DNA from: Pampus argenteus
Lineage: Eukaryota > Chordata > Actinopteri > Scombriformes > Stromateidae
Assembly (NCBI GenBank): GCA_036937835.1
Contig: CM072862.1
Span: forward strand, 21,655,001-21,719,000
Reading direction: 5' to 3'
Length of the DNA stretch: 64,000 bases
Position 1 is the stretch's first letter. Each line of letters opens with the position of its first letter. The translations under genes and the position numbers were made by a program. Positions 27,688 through 41,700 of the stretch are shown in pieces. The notes beneath the pieces were generated by a model, which had not been told where the DNA came from, searched no databases, and saw only the letters and a program-made list of their open reading frames with translations.

Positions 27688-30600
27688 GGCTACCACTGTC
27701 TCGTAACTGTGGGCGTCCATAAAACAACTTGATCACTGCTACTCTGTTATTTATGAAATCCAAGCCGGTATGTCAGAGAAGACAACATGTTTGATTTGGT
27801 CATCTTGACTTTAATAGATGTGTTTTAAATTAAACACAAGCTATGTGTGCATGTGTGTGTGCGTGCGTGTGTACGTCAAGCAGTAAGAGGTGGCTCCATA
27901 TGTGTGAAGGGTGGAGTGATTTGAATATTCATACCAGAGCTATGTGGTGGGCAGGGTTGGCAGGGCTCTCCGTAGGCGTATTCAGTGCTGGCACAGCAGC
28001 ACTCCGACTTGGTGACAGCTCCAAATAAAGGCCTAACACACTGCCCTCGCCTGTATCCACCATAACACGAACTGCGCATATGTGTGTCTGTTTCATATGG
28101 ACACAACGAGACAGAAAGAGCGTGTGAGAACCAGAGATGAAGCAAGAAATCTGGAAAGAAGCTAGAGACAAAGCAAAAAAAGTGAGAGGAAAAAAAAGGG
28201 GGAGGCGAGAATCCAATAAACAACAACACTGGCAAAACAAATGGTTGCGTTCTCTCCAGAATATCTTGGGATTTGAGGCATTTTCCTGCACTGATATCAT
28301 CATGACAAAAACTCACCCAGAACGAACAACAGCATTTCAACACTTAAAAAAATAATGTCATTTGGGAGGGAATGTGGGAATATTGAACATAAAGGCATAA
28401 ACAAACATCAATACTGACCAACTCATCCTTTCCATTGATAATGACTTCACTATTGATGGTGAACATATGTTGTGTTTATACTGATTAAAAGACTTGAAAG
28501 GATGCTCACTCTGTGCTTCAAGTTGCTTAAAAAAGTAGGACCAGCATATGTTGACAAACGCTTTGTCCATTTATACCTGGATGGAGACAGGTATATGGTG
28601 GCCTGCAGGGTTATCTTCCCCAAAAGAGGACCGTTTATTTCAGTAACTCCTGCAACAAAACGGGTGCCTACATAGCTACTGCATGTATGCTCATAAGAGG
28701 TTGCTGCTCCTTAGCAGAGATTAATAATAGATTTTTTTTCATGGCATCTAAAAAAAAGGGACATTAAACATTCCTGAAAATACACGTGAACTGTTACAGT
28801 TACTTACCAACACAGACCCGCCCGTCCAGGCCCACCGCCATTCCAGCCATACACTCACAACGGAAAGATCCCTCTGTGTTGACACAGTGGCCGTTCATGC
28901 ACATGCCTGGAGTCTCGCATTCATCAATGTCTAGAAGCAGGTGAAGGAAAGCGCAGGGGATTCAGGGGTCGGTTATATCACACGGCCTGAAAATTTCATT
29001 TCTTCACATAGGCTCCTTCAACAAGTGAAAATGATTCAAATGAATTAGTTTGGATCCATTGAAAAAGTGCAGCAAGTTTTATGACCTCAACTAAGGTTGA
29101 TCCAATTAGTGTATTACTATGATTATAATAATGAACTTAAACAATAATATGGCATTAATATAATGTGTGCGTTCATGCGTGTGTGTGTGTGTGTTCTGTC
29201 TGGGTGTGTTGGAGGACAGAGACATTTTCCACGGCTGCAGATAGAGACAATGAGGCTCCAGGGCCCCTGCAGACTACACATTTCATTAGTGATTGAATAC
29301 ATCAGCACACTCAACCCACAACCTTGTCGATTTATTTATTTAGCAATGACTTAACCCGGGTCAGCCTCTCCAAAAAGGAAATTCTCTGTATCCAAAGACA
29401 CGTGGAACAAAAATGGCTGCAGGTTTCACACTGAGGAGACATTTCGTTAAGGAGATAAATTGACCGAATGATCGCTTGACACTCTACGAGATTGAAAAGT
29501 CAGATCTCCAGCACATTTCCAGTTTCTAATCAAAGCCTTGTCTGACACGTTTTGTCAATTTCACGAGAAGCCCAAATCTCTTTTCTCCTTGCACTGAACA
29601 GGCAGGACCCAATTATCCACATGTCCAGCTGGCCTGACTGAATACTGAGAGGTTTTTTTTTTTTTTTTTCCGAGGCTTTTAAGGGAGATTTTTGCCCGAT
29701 GTGCTAAGATTCACATTAAAAAAATACTAACAGGCCAGAGTAGTAGCCAACTTCCAAACTTGCCGAAAAAAGTCAAAATAACAATCGGTTCAAATTACAC
29801 GTCTAGGGAAGAGGAGAATGTAGGAGATGTGATTTTAATGATCCGACAACGGCGGCGGCCTTTCTGACACACACACACCTACACACATGCGTCCACTGGT
29901 GTCGAGCAGGAAGCCAGGTTTACAGATGCATTTAAAACTGCCGTCTTCGTTGATGCACAGTCCGTTGAGGCACATGTTCCTGATCAGACACTCGTCCTGG
30001 TCTGTGGATGAACAGAAACAAATCTATGAATCCATGTGCCTTTCTTCTATCAGATTGATGTAGAACTTGCTTGCTTTCATTGGAGAATTGATTATTGGCA
30101 AATCATTAACATTTATGCTATTAAAGCTATCAGAAAATCAAGTACAGAAAACACACGAAGCAAACATCAGACATCAGGATATTTTATCTGCACATGCCTC
30201 CCTTAGGCATTGGTTTTAAATCATAACCCCTACCCACCATTAACCATGAATATTACACATATTGTGTTCAATACATATAACTACCCTTTAAATAGGTCTC
30301 CATAAAATGTAGATGTCCAAACTCAACAGACCTTGACAGTTTTTGCCATCTGCTGAGATCTCAAATCCAGCATTGCAGACACAGTGGAAGCTGCCCTCAG
30401 TGTTCACACAGCGGCCATTGTTGCAGATCCGACCGTTGGCAACACACTCATCCAGATCTGGCAGAAACAAATAGATAGAACAGTAAACACATTCATTCTC
30501 TTGCCGTGTGTACGTGCATGCATATATGTGTGTGTAAACGTGTGTGTGTGTGTGTGCGCATGTCACCTCGACACTCTGTCCTGGTTGAAGTGGTCTGGAA

Positions 30601-33600
30601 TCCAGGAGGACATTTACAGATGTAGGACCCCTGGGTGTTCACACACTCTCCGTGTGCACATGGGTCTTTCTCACATTCGTCGTCATCTGAAAAAACAAAC
30701 ATCGAGCTCGTGGACCTTCTTTACCTTCATGTACCTCCATACTGGTGCTTGAGAAACATCCCCAATCTCTTAGTAACTTACCAATGCACTCTTCCCTTGC
30801 ATCCACCTTGAAGCCCATGTTGCACTCACAGCGGTAACGGTTGCCAGGCAAAGGGATGCACCTGCCATTCAGGCAGAGGTTACGGTAGGCCTGGCACGTG
30901 TTGGTGATATTCTGGGTTTGGATTATATCGGGACCTGATAGAAACATTAAGAAACATAATCCTACATGTTCAAACATATCTACATACTGTGTTTGTTACA
31001 TGGTCTGGCAGGATTTACTTTGATTCTCACCCTAAATTTTGCCAAATGAAAAATAGTTCCTGAGGAAGTTGCAGAGGATTTTGCACATACAATGTTTTCT
31101 TTGTATATGCTCTGAATATTTTTACAGCAATACCCAAACGATACAAGCAGCCCTGCCTAACTGCACAACTCAGGTCTTAGTCAACATTTTCCATCATTAA
31201 CAGAACTGGGATTTTGAACATGGCAACGCAAGGCCAGTGGGTGGTCAAGCATTGCACATCCACTGAGTCAGAAGAGAAAATATGACTTTAAGTGAGTTAA
31301 TATGGCACAAATGAACTGACCTGGCCCATGTGGAAGTGTAAACATGTACAAACACAGGAGGCGGTAAGTAGCAACACACCTGGTGGAGCAGGCAGTATAG
31401 GTAATTGTCCTATGACTGGGATATATGGAGTCCGTCCTGGAATATGTGGATGTTGACCAGGAACTACTCCAGGAAATGGAACGGGGTAGATACCAGGTAG
31501 CTCATGGCCACCTGGGATTTGACCGCCACCATTCCCATCAGGTATCTGGATGCACAGTTTCTGGTACTCTTCTAAAATGAACACATGTAAAAGAGTTACC
31601 TGTGTACCGAGACATGGAAAAAAAAAAACATAGATGAAAGCAAGTCAAGTAAGCGCGAGTGACCCTACCTGTTCCACGAGTGGGACACATTTCAGGGGTG
31701 GAACCGTCTGACCAGCAGCGTCCGCTATCACAGCAGCACTGCACTTTGGTCAACGGCTGTGAGTTTTGGTTGGCGCAGCGCCCGTTCAGCAGGCTAGCGT
31801 AGCAAAACCCACCACGAGCATCTGTGGGGAAACACCACAGCATAAGGGTCAACCGAAGTAACCGTGGTGTATGGAATATAACATGTGTTGTCTGCATGTC
31901 TGTGAGCAAATTGGCAAGAGAACAATCAAAATGTGGTTCGCTGGGGCTTCAGATTTTCCATCATTTGGCAGATGGAAGCCACTTCCAATAGTCATAACTT
32001 CCTATTTATGAGAACCTTTCCTACATCCTGCAGTTTCTGGCACTGTGTACCAGCATGACTAACACACAGGTTCTCTATTAACATAAATATATAATGGCTT
32101 GTTTCGCACCCAGTCCATCCAGCGTATTCACACGGTGAAACTGACAGGCTCCACTAACCATTGCTCGGTTAAGTTCGACAAAATGTCAGGAAAGCACAAA
32201 GTTAGTTAGAGGAAAAACAGTTGGGCCCTTGAGGGGCCAGAGTGAATGTTACTACTTGTGTTGCTGCATGGGAAACAGACTAAATGTTTGGCGCAACAGA
32301 GCAAAAAAAAAATCAGACATTCCTTCCTCACAAACATCCTATCCTTGAGGGGGGTGTGGGTGTTCAGTGTGTGTGCGTACATCTAATGGACTATTCTGAC
32401 GCAAATTCCTCCCTGGTCTGTTTTGGGTCAAACTGAGCTAAACTTGCAGGCTTTACAGGTTTTTCTAGTGATGGTGTGTTTACTGACACACACATGCACA
32501 CACTTCACTATTCACACAGACTGATAGAAAGATACACACACACACACAAACACACATCCTCCAAATCACGATGTCAAAAAAAAAAAAAAAAAAAGCAAAG
32601 TCACCTAAGTGAGTAAAATTGGGACTGACACACGGAGAGGAGTTCACTTTACTTCTCAAGAAGTTGAAGAAAATATAGCTCATTGTTGTGGAACTAGAAA
32701 CAAGTAAGTGACTACTGACCTAAATTCTACCAGCTGGAACGTTGGAACCATTTCAGTTCTTTCTGTTCTCATTGCCAGGCAATGAGAGAGAGGAACCAAA
32801 ATGGGGTGGAAAGTGGAGAGAGAGAGAGAATGAGGCGGCACCGTATTTATTCTCAAACGCTTTGTCTCATATTTGATCTGTCCTAGTAACAATTAAAAAG
32901 TAAATACAAAACGGTCGATTATCCTTCGGAGGGATGTGACATCCGGTATGACCGAGCACTCACCTATACACCTGGATCCGTCCACTGAGGTGTAATACCC
33001 CTGAGGACACTTGCAGAAGTAGCTGCCAGCAGTATTGGAGCATTCACCTAAGCCGCAGAGACCTGGGATGTTTGAACACTCGTCCATATCTACAGAACAG
33101 AGAAGCAGAGGAGAATATTTTTTTTTTCCTCAGATCCTTTCTGTGTGTTTACTGATTCTACGCTGCTAAAAGCTGCGATCATAACCGTCAATGAAATTGA
33201 TTAAACTGAAAACTAATTTGAAACGGAAATGTCTGCGATAGTGACTAGAGCATGCGTTGGCAAAGGACAATGGAAATAAGGCAATGTCACAGGATATTAA
33301 ATCCAGGGGCCTCTGCTGCTCCTCTGTTAGCACGTTAACCACCAAGTGCATCATCAAGTGCAATATAGTGTAATGCAGAGCCGTTTAAAAACGTCTTTTA
33401 CATAGTCCAGAAGTTTTCCGACAATTATTTCTGGGCATAAAATAGCACATATTTTACTTGTCAAATGAATGCCACAAAAAAAAAAAAAAAAAAAAAAAAC
33501 CTGCTCGGTCTGTTTCAATAGATTCCAGCTCAGACTTAAACTTGGTCTGGAAATTGTCATATTCATGTCTTAATGAGCCAATATTTGTCAGTCTAACTGT

Positions 33601-36600
33601 TGGTCTTTATTGATGCTGGGAGAAGGATTTTAATAATGATTTTACAGGTCAGAAAGTATCGTGAGTCTTTCAGTGGTCTAAATTATACAGCACAGAGTAA
33701 GACAATATTGTGATTTAACGATTTTAAAAAACAGTCACAAGTTGACAATTATGCACTCCAACTGAGAGAAAATGTCCTGTTCAAAACGACTGTAATCTGT
33801 ATATTCATGACATACCTGGTGGAAAAGCTGTTTTTAAGTAATTAAGTGTTATACAATATTAGTTTGGATCAAATTACGGAGAAAAAAGAGAACTGCTTTA
33901 GTTTAATTAAACATATTTTAAGGGATGGGCAAAGAGGCATATGTGTGGTCTTTTCCCACAAAGCACAACGTAATAATCACGACTGAGATGGAGTCAACCA
34001 CAACCCCGACGGATGTGGCTCCTAACTCTACTTTCACATTGTTAATTAAACTTTAAACTCAAGTATTTTCCTCTACTCTGTCATTCAAATCTTCACTGAA
34101 AGTCAGACACTTCACAGTCTTGATTCTTACCTTCACATTTCTGCGAGACCTCGTTGAACTTGTGCCCTGCGGGGCATTTACATTCAAAGGATCCCACTGT
34201 GTTGATACAGTTTCCACCTTGACAGATGCCAGGGATGGCCTGGCACTCATCTACATCTGTACATACAGAGCATACGATTAATACTGACCCTCTGTCTCGC
34301 ACGCCCACACACACACACACACACACACACTTAAACATACTGTATTCGGGTACACAGATTCCTTCTCTGTCTGCAAAATAATATAAATGACACAGAGATG
34401 CTAAAGTAAACTCAGCCCAGGGACAAGAAGGCAACACAGACTCCAGACGAACATTAACACACAAATCTGCACACGCCTGGATGTGCATAGATTGAAATTG
34501 GGTCTGTTTTAACAGTCTGGCTCTGACTTTCCTGCGATCAACAGTGACAAGGGAAAAGAGACAGAGAGAGAGACAGAGAGAGAGACAGAGAGAGGAATGT
34601 GTCCTGCAGGAGGAACAGAAATTGAAGCCAAGTTAACCAAGGAAGAGATAGAAAGAGGGAGAGAAATACAGAAAAGTCTACAGTCAAACAGATGGTTATC
34701 GTTGTGAGAACATACAGTGATTAATATATGTGACAAGGTAAGTTTATGATTCATGTTCACAATTGAGGTTTTTTGTGTGTTTTTTTTTCAAATTTGACAT
34801 TTTAAAATATAGGTTTCAGACTGAAAACTTTCAGGAGGTTGTGACTTGATGCAGTCTCAGAGTACTCCATGTTCCTCTGGGTCCTGGCTCAGGTCTGCAT
34901 CCCCTGCAGAGGTTCTGATGTTGTTGGGTCTGGAGCAGACAGGCAGAGGGCCGCCTTACCAGAAATGAGCTCTCCCACGTGGCACCGCCACTGACCCGTG
35001 TTACTGACTCTGACAGTCCCGCCACAGCGGGTATCTGCGGGCATTCCATACACATGTGGGAGGCACTGCCACCCACCCCAATTTAACCCAATTAGAACTA
35101 ATCCTCTGGAGAGGGGATGGTGGGTAGAGATGACGGGATGACAGAGGGAGAGGGGCGAAGGCAGACAAGGAGAGAGAAGGAGTTAAAACAGGCAGAGAGG
35201 TTGAGAAGTGGCACTTTCCTCGAATAAGGCGAGGGGAGGGAGAGAGTGACAAAGAGAAAAAGAAAAGACGCAAAAACAGAAAAAGAGACAGAGGAACAGA
35301 CTTTACCTTGGCACGCCCCAGTGCGGTGGTTTGGTATGAACCCTCTCCGGCAGGGGTGAGGCTGGGCTGGGCACATCTCACAGGGGTGACCCCATGCACG
35401 TCCCACTGTGGCACAGCACAAAGTCTTTGTGCACACAATGCCTGTGAGCTGGCCTTGACACATCTGGTTATTCACCGAGGCAAAGCACGGCCCAGTGCGG
35501 TAGTCTGCAGAGGAAAAGCAGGAGTGAGACTACGTGCAAACTCAACTTCGTCTCTTTATTTTTTAAACTGACGCCGTTCAAAAAAGGCAAAGTTTAGAGC
35601 CAGCTGAACACCTTAAGAGAAATTTGAAAAGACATATCAGTTGAAGTGTATATATATATGAAGATATATTTTTGAAACAACTTTATCGAAACTGAGATAA
35701 ATGAAGCTAGAAGAAAAATGTAAGTGCACGTGATTCTCTAAGTGAAAACTGGCTGGCACACACAAACAGAAACGCTCAAATGGAATGAAACTGTGCATGA
35801 CATCTACAACTCACTTACATTATATGTGATGAAAGTGCAGCCCAGTGGACAGTAATACACCCCATAAAGAATGCATTGCATCTGTTCCTGGCATTTTGAT
35901 CGTTCTGGCTCTCAGGTGCATTGTATGAGCGTATGTGTGTGTGTGTGTGTGTGTGTGTAATACAGGAAAGCAGAGATAGGGAAGTGGTCTGGAAAACCTT
36001 TTAAAGTTGTGTGGGCGGCTGTGCAGAGTAATAGACACTAGACAAGAGTTAGCAAAAGCACTCAGACGATGAAAAGTCAGTCTGGTCCACATATTATATA
36101 ATCTGGAGTTCCTTAATTGCCCTTATTATGTTTTAAAGATGAAATGTTACTTTTTTCAAAGATGCAAAATACTGTTTTTTTTTTATTATTTTTCTGGTAA
36201 TATACAATCTAGGGAATAGGTCATCATCCCTAAGGCTGGCTGAGGCTGACTGACAGGGCGTGTCTATGGAGCACAGTAGGTGATTTCCACACTAGCTGCA
36301 GCAATCTAGAGTAAAAACAAAATCGTTTATAATAAATACGAGCTCAATAGTGAGAAGAAAGTCCCTTTGTTGAGATTATTCATCTCCCCTCCCCTTCAAA
36401 CTCGTTTTAAACCTCATTCCCTTGATCCTACTGCTTGCATGCGTCCTCTCTCCAAACACCACTCCTTAGTTGCAAACTCCCGATGGATTTAACAAAAATG
36501 ACAGACTCTTATCAGGTGAAGTATTGGTAGGTGAAACAGATATAGAGGCAGAGAGAAAGAGAGAGGGAAAAGCTCATCCCTCCCAAAAGAATCTGGACAC

Positions 36601-38667
36601 AATCCAAAGGCAAAAATCATTTCCACATTTCACGGCAGACAACAGACAGCGAGAGGAAAGAAGCGGACCGGTTCCAACAGCGCAGTCGTTTAAAACAAAC
36701 GAGACATTGTGCGTTTCCCGTGTGGACCGGGGCCCAGCCCAGACCCGTCACGTGCACCACAGCCTCCACGGTCTCTCTGCCTCTGGCACCAGCGCTGTGT
36801 AAAACAGAACTGGGTCATCTCTCCTTCTCTTTCTCCCTCCCCGCCGCTCGGCCTCTACTGGATAACAAATGCTTTCCAATCTTAAGTCTACCCCCTCCTT
36901 CCAACCACAAAGTAACTAAGTACATTTAGTCAAGTACTGTGTTCACGCACAGTTTTTGAGGTACTTATACTATACTTTTGTATTTCCATGTTGTGCAACT
37001 TCATATTTTACTCCATAGTTCAGAAGGATTATATATATATATATATATATATATTTTACTTCTTAATCTACTAATTTGAAAACTATTACTGAATCAATTA
37101 CTCCATTTGAAGATTAGGATGCATGCTGAACCTTTATTACTATAGATTATGTGATGTGTTGTAACATAACTACCTGAAATATGTAGTACTAGTATAATAT
37201 AGAAGCAACTGGACCAGCTACAACATTAAAGGAATGATTCAACATTTTGGGAAAATACACATATTCGCTATCTTGTGGAGAGTTAAGATGACAGATATCG
37301 CTTTCATATCATATCTGTCCATTAAATACGAAGCTACAGCCAGCAGCTGTTAGCTTACCTTAGGAGGACTGAAAACAGGAGACAACAGCTAGACTGGCTC
37401 TATCCAAACGTAATTATCAGGTTTGTTTAATCTAAAACTCACTAATTAATACAACTTGCAAAACTTTATAGTTTACATAGTGTTATGTTGTCATTTCACG
37501 GTTTTCCCCTTTTCGTGTCTTGTCTTGTGTGATGTGGGCGTGGCTCTACACAAGCCATCAAGTTGATCATCGGCACTATATCAACCCCATCACCAGACTG
37601 TTGTTGAAACCACCCTGGTATTTACGTCAGGCCATCTTTCTTAGTATTATGAATAATTTTAGTTTTTTTTTGCGATATATATCCTCCTCTGCCTGTTTCT
37701 CCTCTTGTGCTCCAGGACCATTATCACCTGTAATGTGACTCATTACCACCTGCCTGTCGTCAGCTTGAACTCAACTTCGCCGGTCACACTGAAACAGCCA
37801 CACTAGCTGTTTCCCCACAGTCTTTAGACTAATCTAACTTAAAATAAGCTAAGATTCATATATATAAGACAGTGTGTTACTGGAGGAGAGCAAGTGCTAA
37901 AACACAAAGATCTGAGTATGAAGTGAAGTGCAGCACTACTGAGGTAAACAGGGAGAGGCTGACAGCTGTAGGGTGAAAGTGGTGTCATTTCATCCGTCAT
38001 CTTACTGTCTCTCTATGAACTGTGTACAGATGGGGGATCCACCCATGTCCTGTACATCTGGGAGCAACCTCACATGTTCACACACAAACGCACTCAAACA
38101 CACACACACACACACACACACACCCACAATCTGAGCCCAACCCCTCATCCTCAGTCTAGCCAGAGATGATCTCAAAACAGCCCAAAACTTATAAAAATGT
38201 TGCTTTTGCTTTTGCTTTACTGCTCTACTTTTTAAAAAAAAAAAACATGTTTGCATATTATCCCAGCTGTATCAGTAAAAACATGCATCTTAATGTGGAA
38301 GTGGATAGTTTGTTTTGACTCTTATTAGCAATTGATTTCATGTCTGCAGAGGTCCAGTTACTTTGGAACACAATAGAAATGTTGGCTTTATCAAGGACCG
38401 GTGAGTTTATGAACAACAACAGCCGTGGTGTGAACAGGAGGGAAGCCCGCCGGGAAGTGGGTCAGAAGAGTTTCCTGGATTAACTCCAAAACGTTTGTAC
38501 ACACACACACACACACACACGGACACACAAATCTGTCCACCATTTCCATATCCACCCTTCCTCAGTCTCCCTCTTTTCAGACTGTGCTCACAGCATCTTT
38601 ACATGCTTTAACATACTGTATGCATGATTTTGTGCACATGCTTCTGTGTATATGCACGTTTGTGTGT

Positions 38668-38702
<35 letters not shown>

Positions 38703-41700
38703 CCATGTGTTGTTACTAGGCCTTATATCTGGGTGGGGCCTTCCCTATTAGCCCGTCATCAGATTTCTCCATCCTCTAAGGACTAACAAACAGAGCACAA
38801 ACACTTGGTTATCTATCTACTGAGGTTTGCATTGAGCTAGAGCCTGATAGGGGAAAGTCAGTGAGACATTAAGAGACAAGAGAGCCCCTCACCGACTGAC
38901 CGACTTCCCCATCATGCTCTTTGCTGCTGACTTACTGACTCACGTGTTGCCACGTTTTCAGGCCAGTCTTTGACCACCATACCAAGTGAACTCAGTGGCG
39001 TCACACCGAAAGCTTGACTTTATTGCTTCGTAGCTTAAACGAGTCTGCAGCAGGAGCAAAGAGCCCTGCGTGCGGTCATCAGCAGTGTGGCTGGATCTCA
39101 CCAATCCCACATTCCATCTTAAATCACATTTGTAAGCAACAAAGAATATGTTGATGTACCAGGATGCATTTTCAATGCAGTCAGCTGTGCCTGTTGGTGG
39201 AACCACTGGTCAGCAGATCACCAGTTACTTTCGGCAGCATACAGCTGAAAGTCACACAGCTCTGCAGTAGCTGTAGATGTGTTCATTTACGGCACCAGGA
39301 TCTCTGACCTCCTGAGTGCAGCTGCTTCTCCACAGTGATCATGTGTTTCTGGAGAACCTTGTGTTCTTGTTAATGTGATAAGATCATGCCATAGTGAAGC
39401 ACAATTATGTAAATTGCATTAAAAACTATGCGTATGCACGAGTACATCTATATGCTTGTGTTTGTGTGAGAGCACAATGGAAATTCCAGAAAAAAAAGGC
39501 ACCATATCCACTGGCCTGCTTTCTTTGCTTCTTTCTGATGTAACCAAATGCAAGATGAAAGAGCTGATAAATGTATTGGGCCTGGAAGAGTAGATTATTT
39601 CATTACTGAGTAATCTGCTGATTACTTTTTTTGATTAAGCAATGAATTGTTTATTCAATAAAGTTCACAGAGTCTAACGTGCCATCTTCAAGCAGGTTGT
39701 TTTGTCCAACCAACAGATATTCATTTAGCGATGATGCAAAACATAGCACACTTATTGGAGAAATTGGATCCAGACAGTGTTCTGAAATTTTGGTTAATAA
39801 ATGAAATAAACACCAATCAATCCTCAAAAACTGACAATTTATCAACTTTTAAGCACTTTAATTAGATCCAGCATTAGCTGGTTCAGGACATATCCAGATC
39901 TTGGATGTCATGGAGACATGAACACATGGATACATACTGTGTTGCTATGTTGTGTTCTCCAAGCAGCTGTTTCCATACACACACATACACACAGACAACA
40001 AACAGCCTGTTCCACTAATAGAAAGAGACCATCACTATTAAGGAAACAAAAAAAAACTACCATTCATAAACCAACAGAGTGTGGTCAGTCGGCATGCCTG
40101 TCACATTAGATAACAAATCGAAGTTTTAAAACAAGTTGCGGTCCAATCATCACACACACGACACAATAGCAAGAGCGATTTGAGATTTGTTGTACTTCCC
40201 TTAACCTGAAAAATATGAAACTATCTACCACATGCTGTGTGCTCAAAAGCATTTAAATTCCTCAACAAGCTCTAAAAAACCCCTTTGGTCAAGCTTCCAC
40301 AAGGAAAGAGTGGAAACCAGAGTCACAACATGTAGAGCAGAAGCGTGCTTCAGCAGATAAGGCCTGGCGCTAAACCCAACAGGCAACCAGATACTGTTGT
40401 ATTAGATACAGTGTCGAAGTAAACCAAAGGACAAATCCTGAGCCAGACCCGTCTGACAGACCTGTGAAGCCTGGTCTGGTTAAAACGGACGGTACTAATT
40501 AGAAGCTCTGCTACCAATCCAAATATTAGCTTTACAAGGTCACCACTTTGACCTCTACAGGTCATCATTTTCACAGACCCCCAGCATTTACATAAAGCAA
40601 ACACACACACATTTCAGTCAAAAACACAACACAGTCTGCACTCGGTTTGCGTGTGCTTGTATACTTTGGATTTTTTTGCTCACATGTGCCAGAGAGCAAC
40701 CACAGGAGGTTGGGAGGTCTTCAGTTAACAAACAGCGCACATTTAGTAAGACATTACATTTCCCAGAGCCTCGTTTATCGGAGCAGATGTGGAAAATAAT
40801 GGTCAATTTTTTTTTTTTTTTTTTTTGAGCTCAAGGCTTTCATGCAAATGCTCCACAACAAACCACATTCCTGAAGCTGGTGGCATGACTCAGCAGGAAT
40901 TGTCTTCAGTCAGAAAGAAGGACCTCCATTCAACGTCAAGTCACGTTTTCACAAAAGCAACACGCGAGGCTTTGAAAACCTTGAAAACCACTCCAGCAGT
41001 AAGTAGCGGGGTAGCGAATGCGGAGCACAGAGACAGCGTGATGTAAGATGAGCGAGAGAAATGCTGAGTACTTGTACAGTGTGCTGCTCATTACCTCTCT
41101 CACACTGAGCCCCGGTGAAGCCGTAAGTACACACACATCTGTTAGGAGCCACACACCTTCCTCCGTTGAGACAGCCGTTTTCACATACCGCTGGAGAAAA
41201 GAAAAGAGAAGAAAACAAACAATGACACAATACTGAAATACCGCAGAGAGCTGCAAATAATTAAAATGATATATTCGGTTGTATACACCTTATTTAACTC
41301 CCTTGATGGCTATTTGCCTTCATGAACACTTGTAAAGGTCTTTGAGCTGCATTTCTTGTATGAAAGGTTTTACACAAATAAAGTTATTATTGTTATATAT
41401 TATATAGGACAGCATCCCTCCCCCAGTTAATTGCTGAGATCTATATGAGCTCTATAAACTGTGATAGATTATCTGGAAGTGATAGGCTTAATCAGCACAG
41501 TGTGAATTGAATGTAACAGACTTTACTTATATGTAAAAAGTTCTGCACTACAGGTTTCAGGGTGGATTAATTGGAGATAAGCCTATAAGTGGTCTTGTGG
41601 CGTTTGCAGGGTAAGCCTTACGTTGACCACAGTGGTTTCCCACGTAGCCTTTCTGACACAGGCAGTTGTCCTCAGCACACGTTCCCCCGTTCATACAACG

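Larger units (their letters stand above)
35505..41094 (-). other. fbn1: fbn1 intron 5 (5.6 kb, largest)
   Basis: Largest intron, between EGF3 and hybrid 1. Contains GT and CA microsatellites (35,934; 38,098; 38,501; 38,672), a TA run, adjoining family B and A repeats (36,910-37,465), a family C repeat (39,580-39,850) and a T run (40,806-40,826). No exon found. Confidence 0.75.

Noticed and set aside
34830..35095. GC-richer block in fbn1 intron 6 as a possible extra exon
   Set aside because: Its frames lack the EGF/TB cysteine pattern, and exons 6 and 7 join in phase without it, matching the human domain order.
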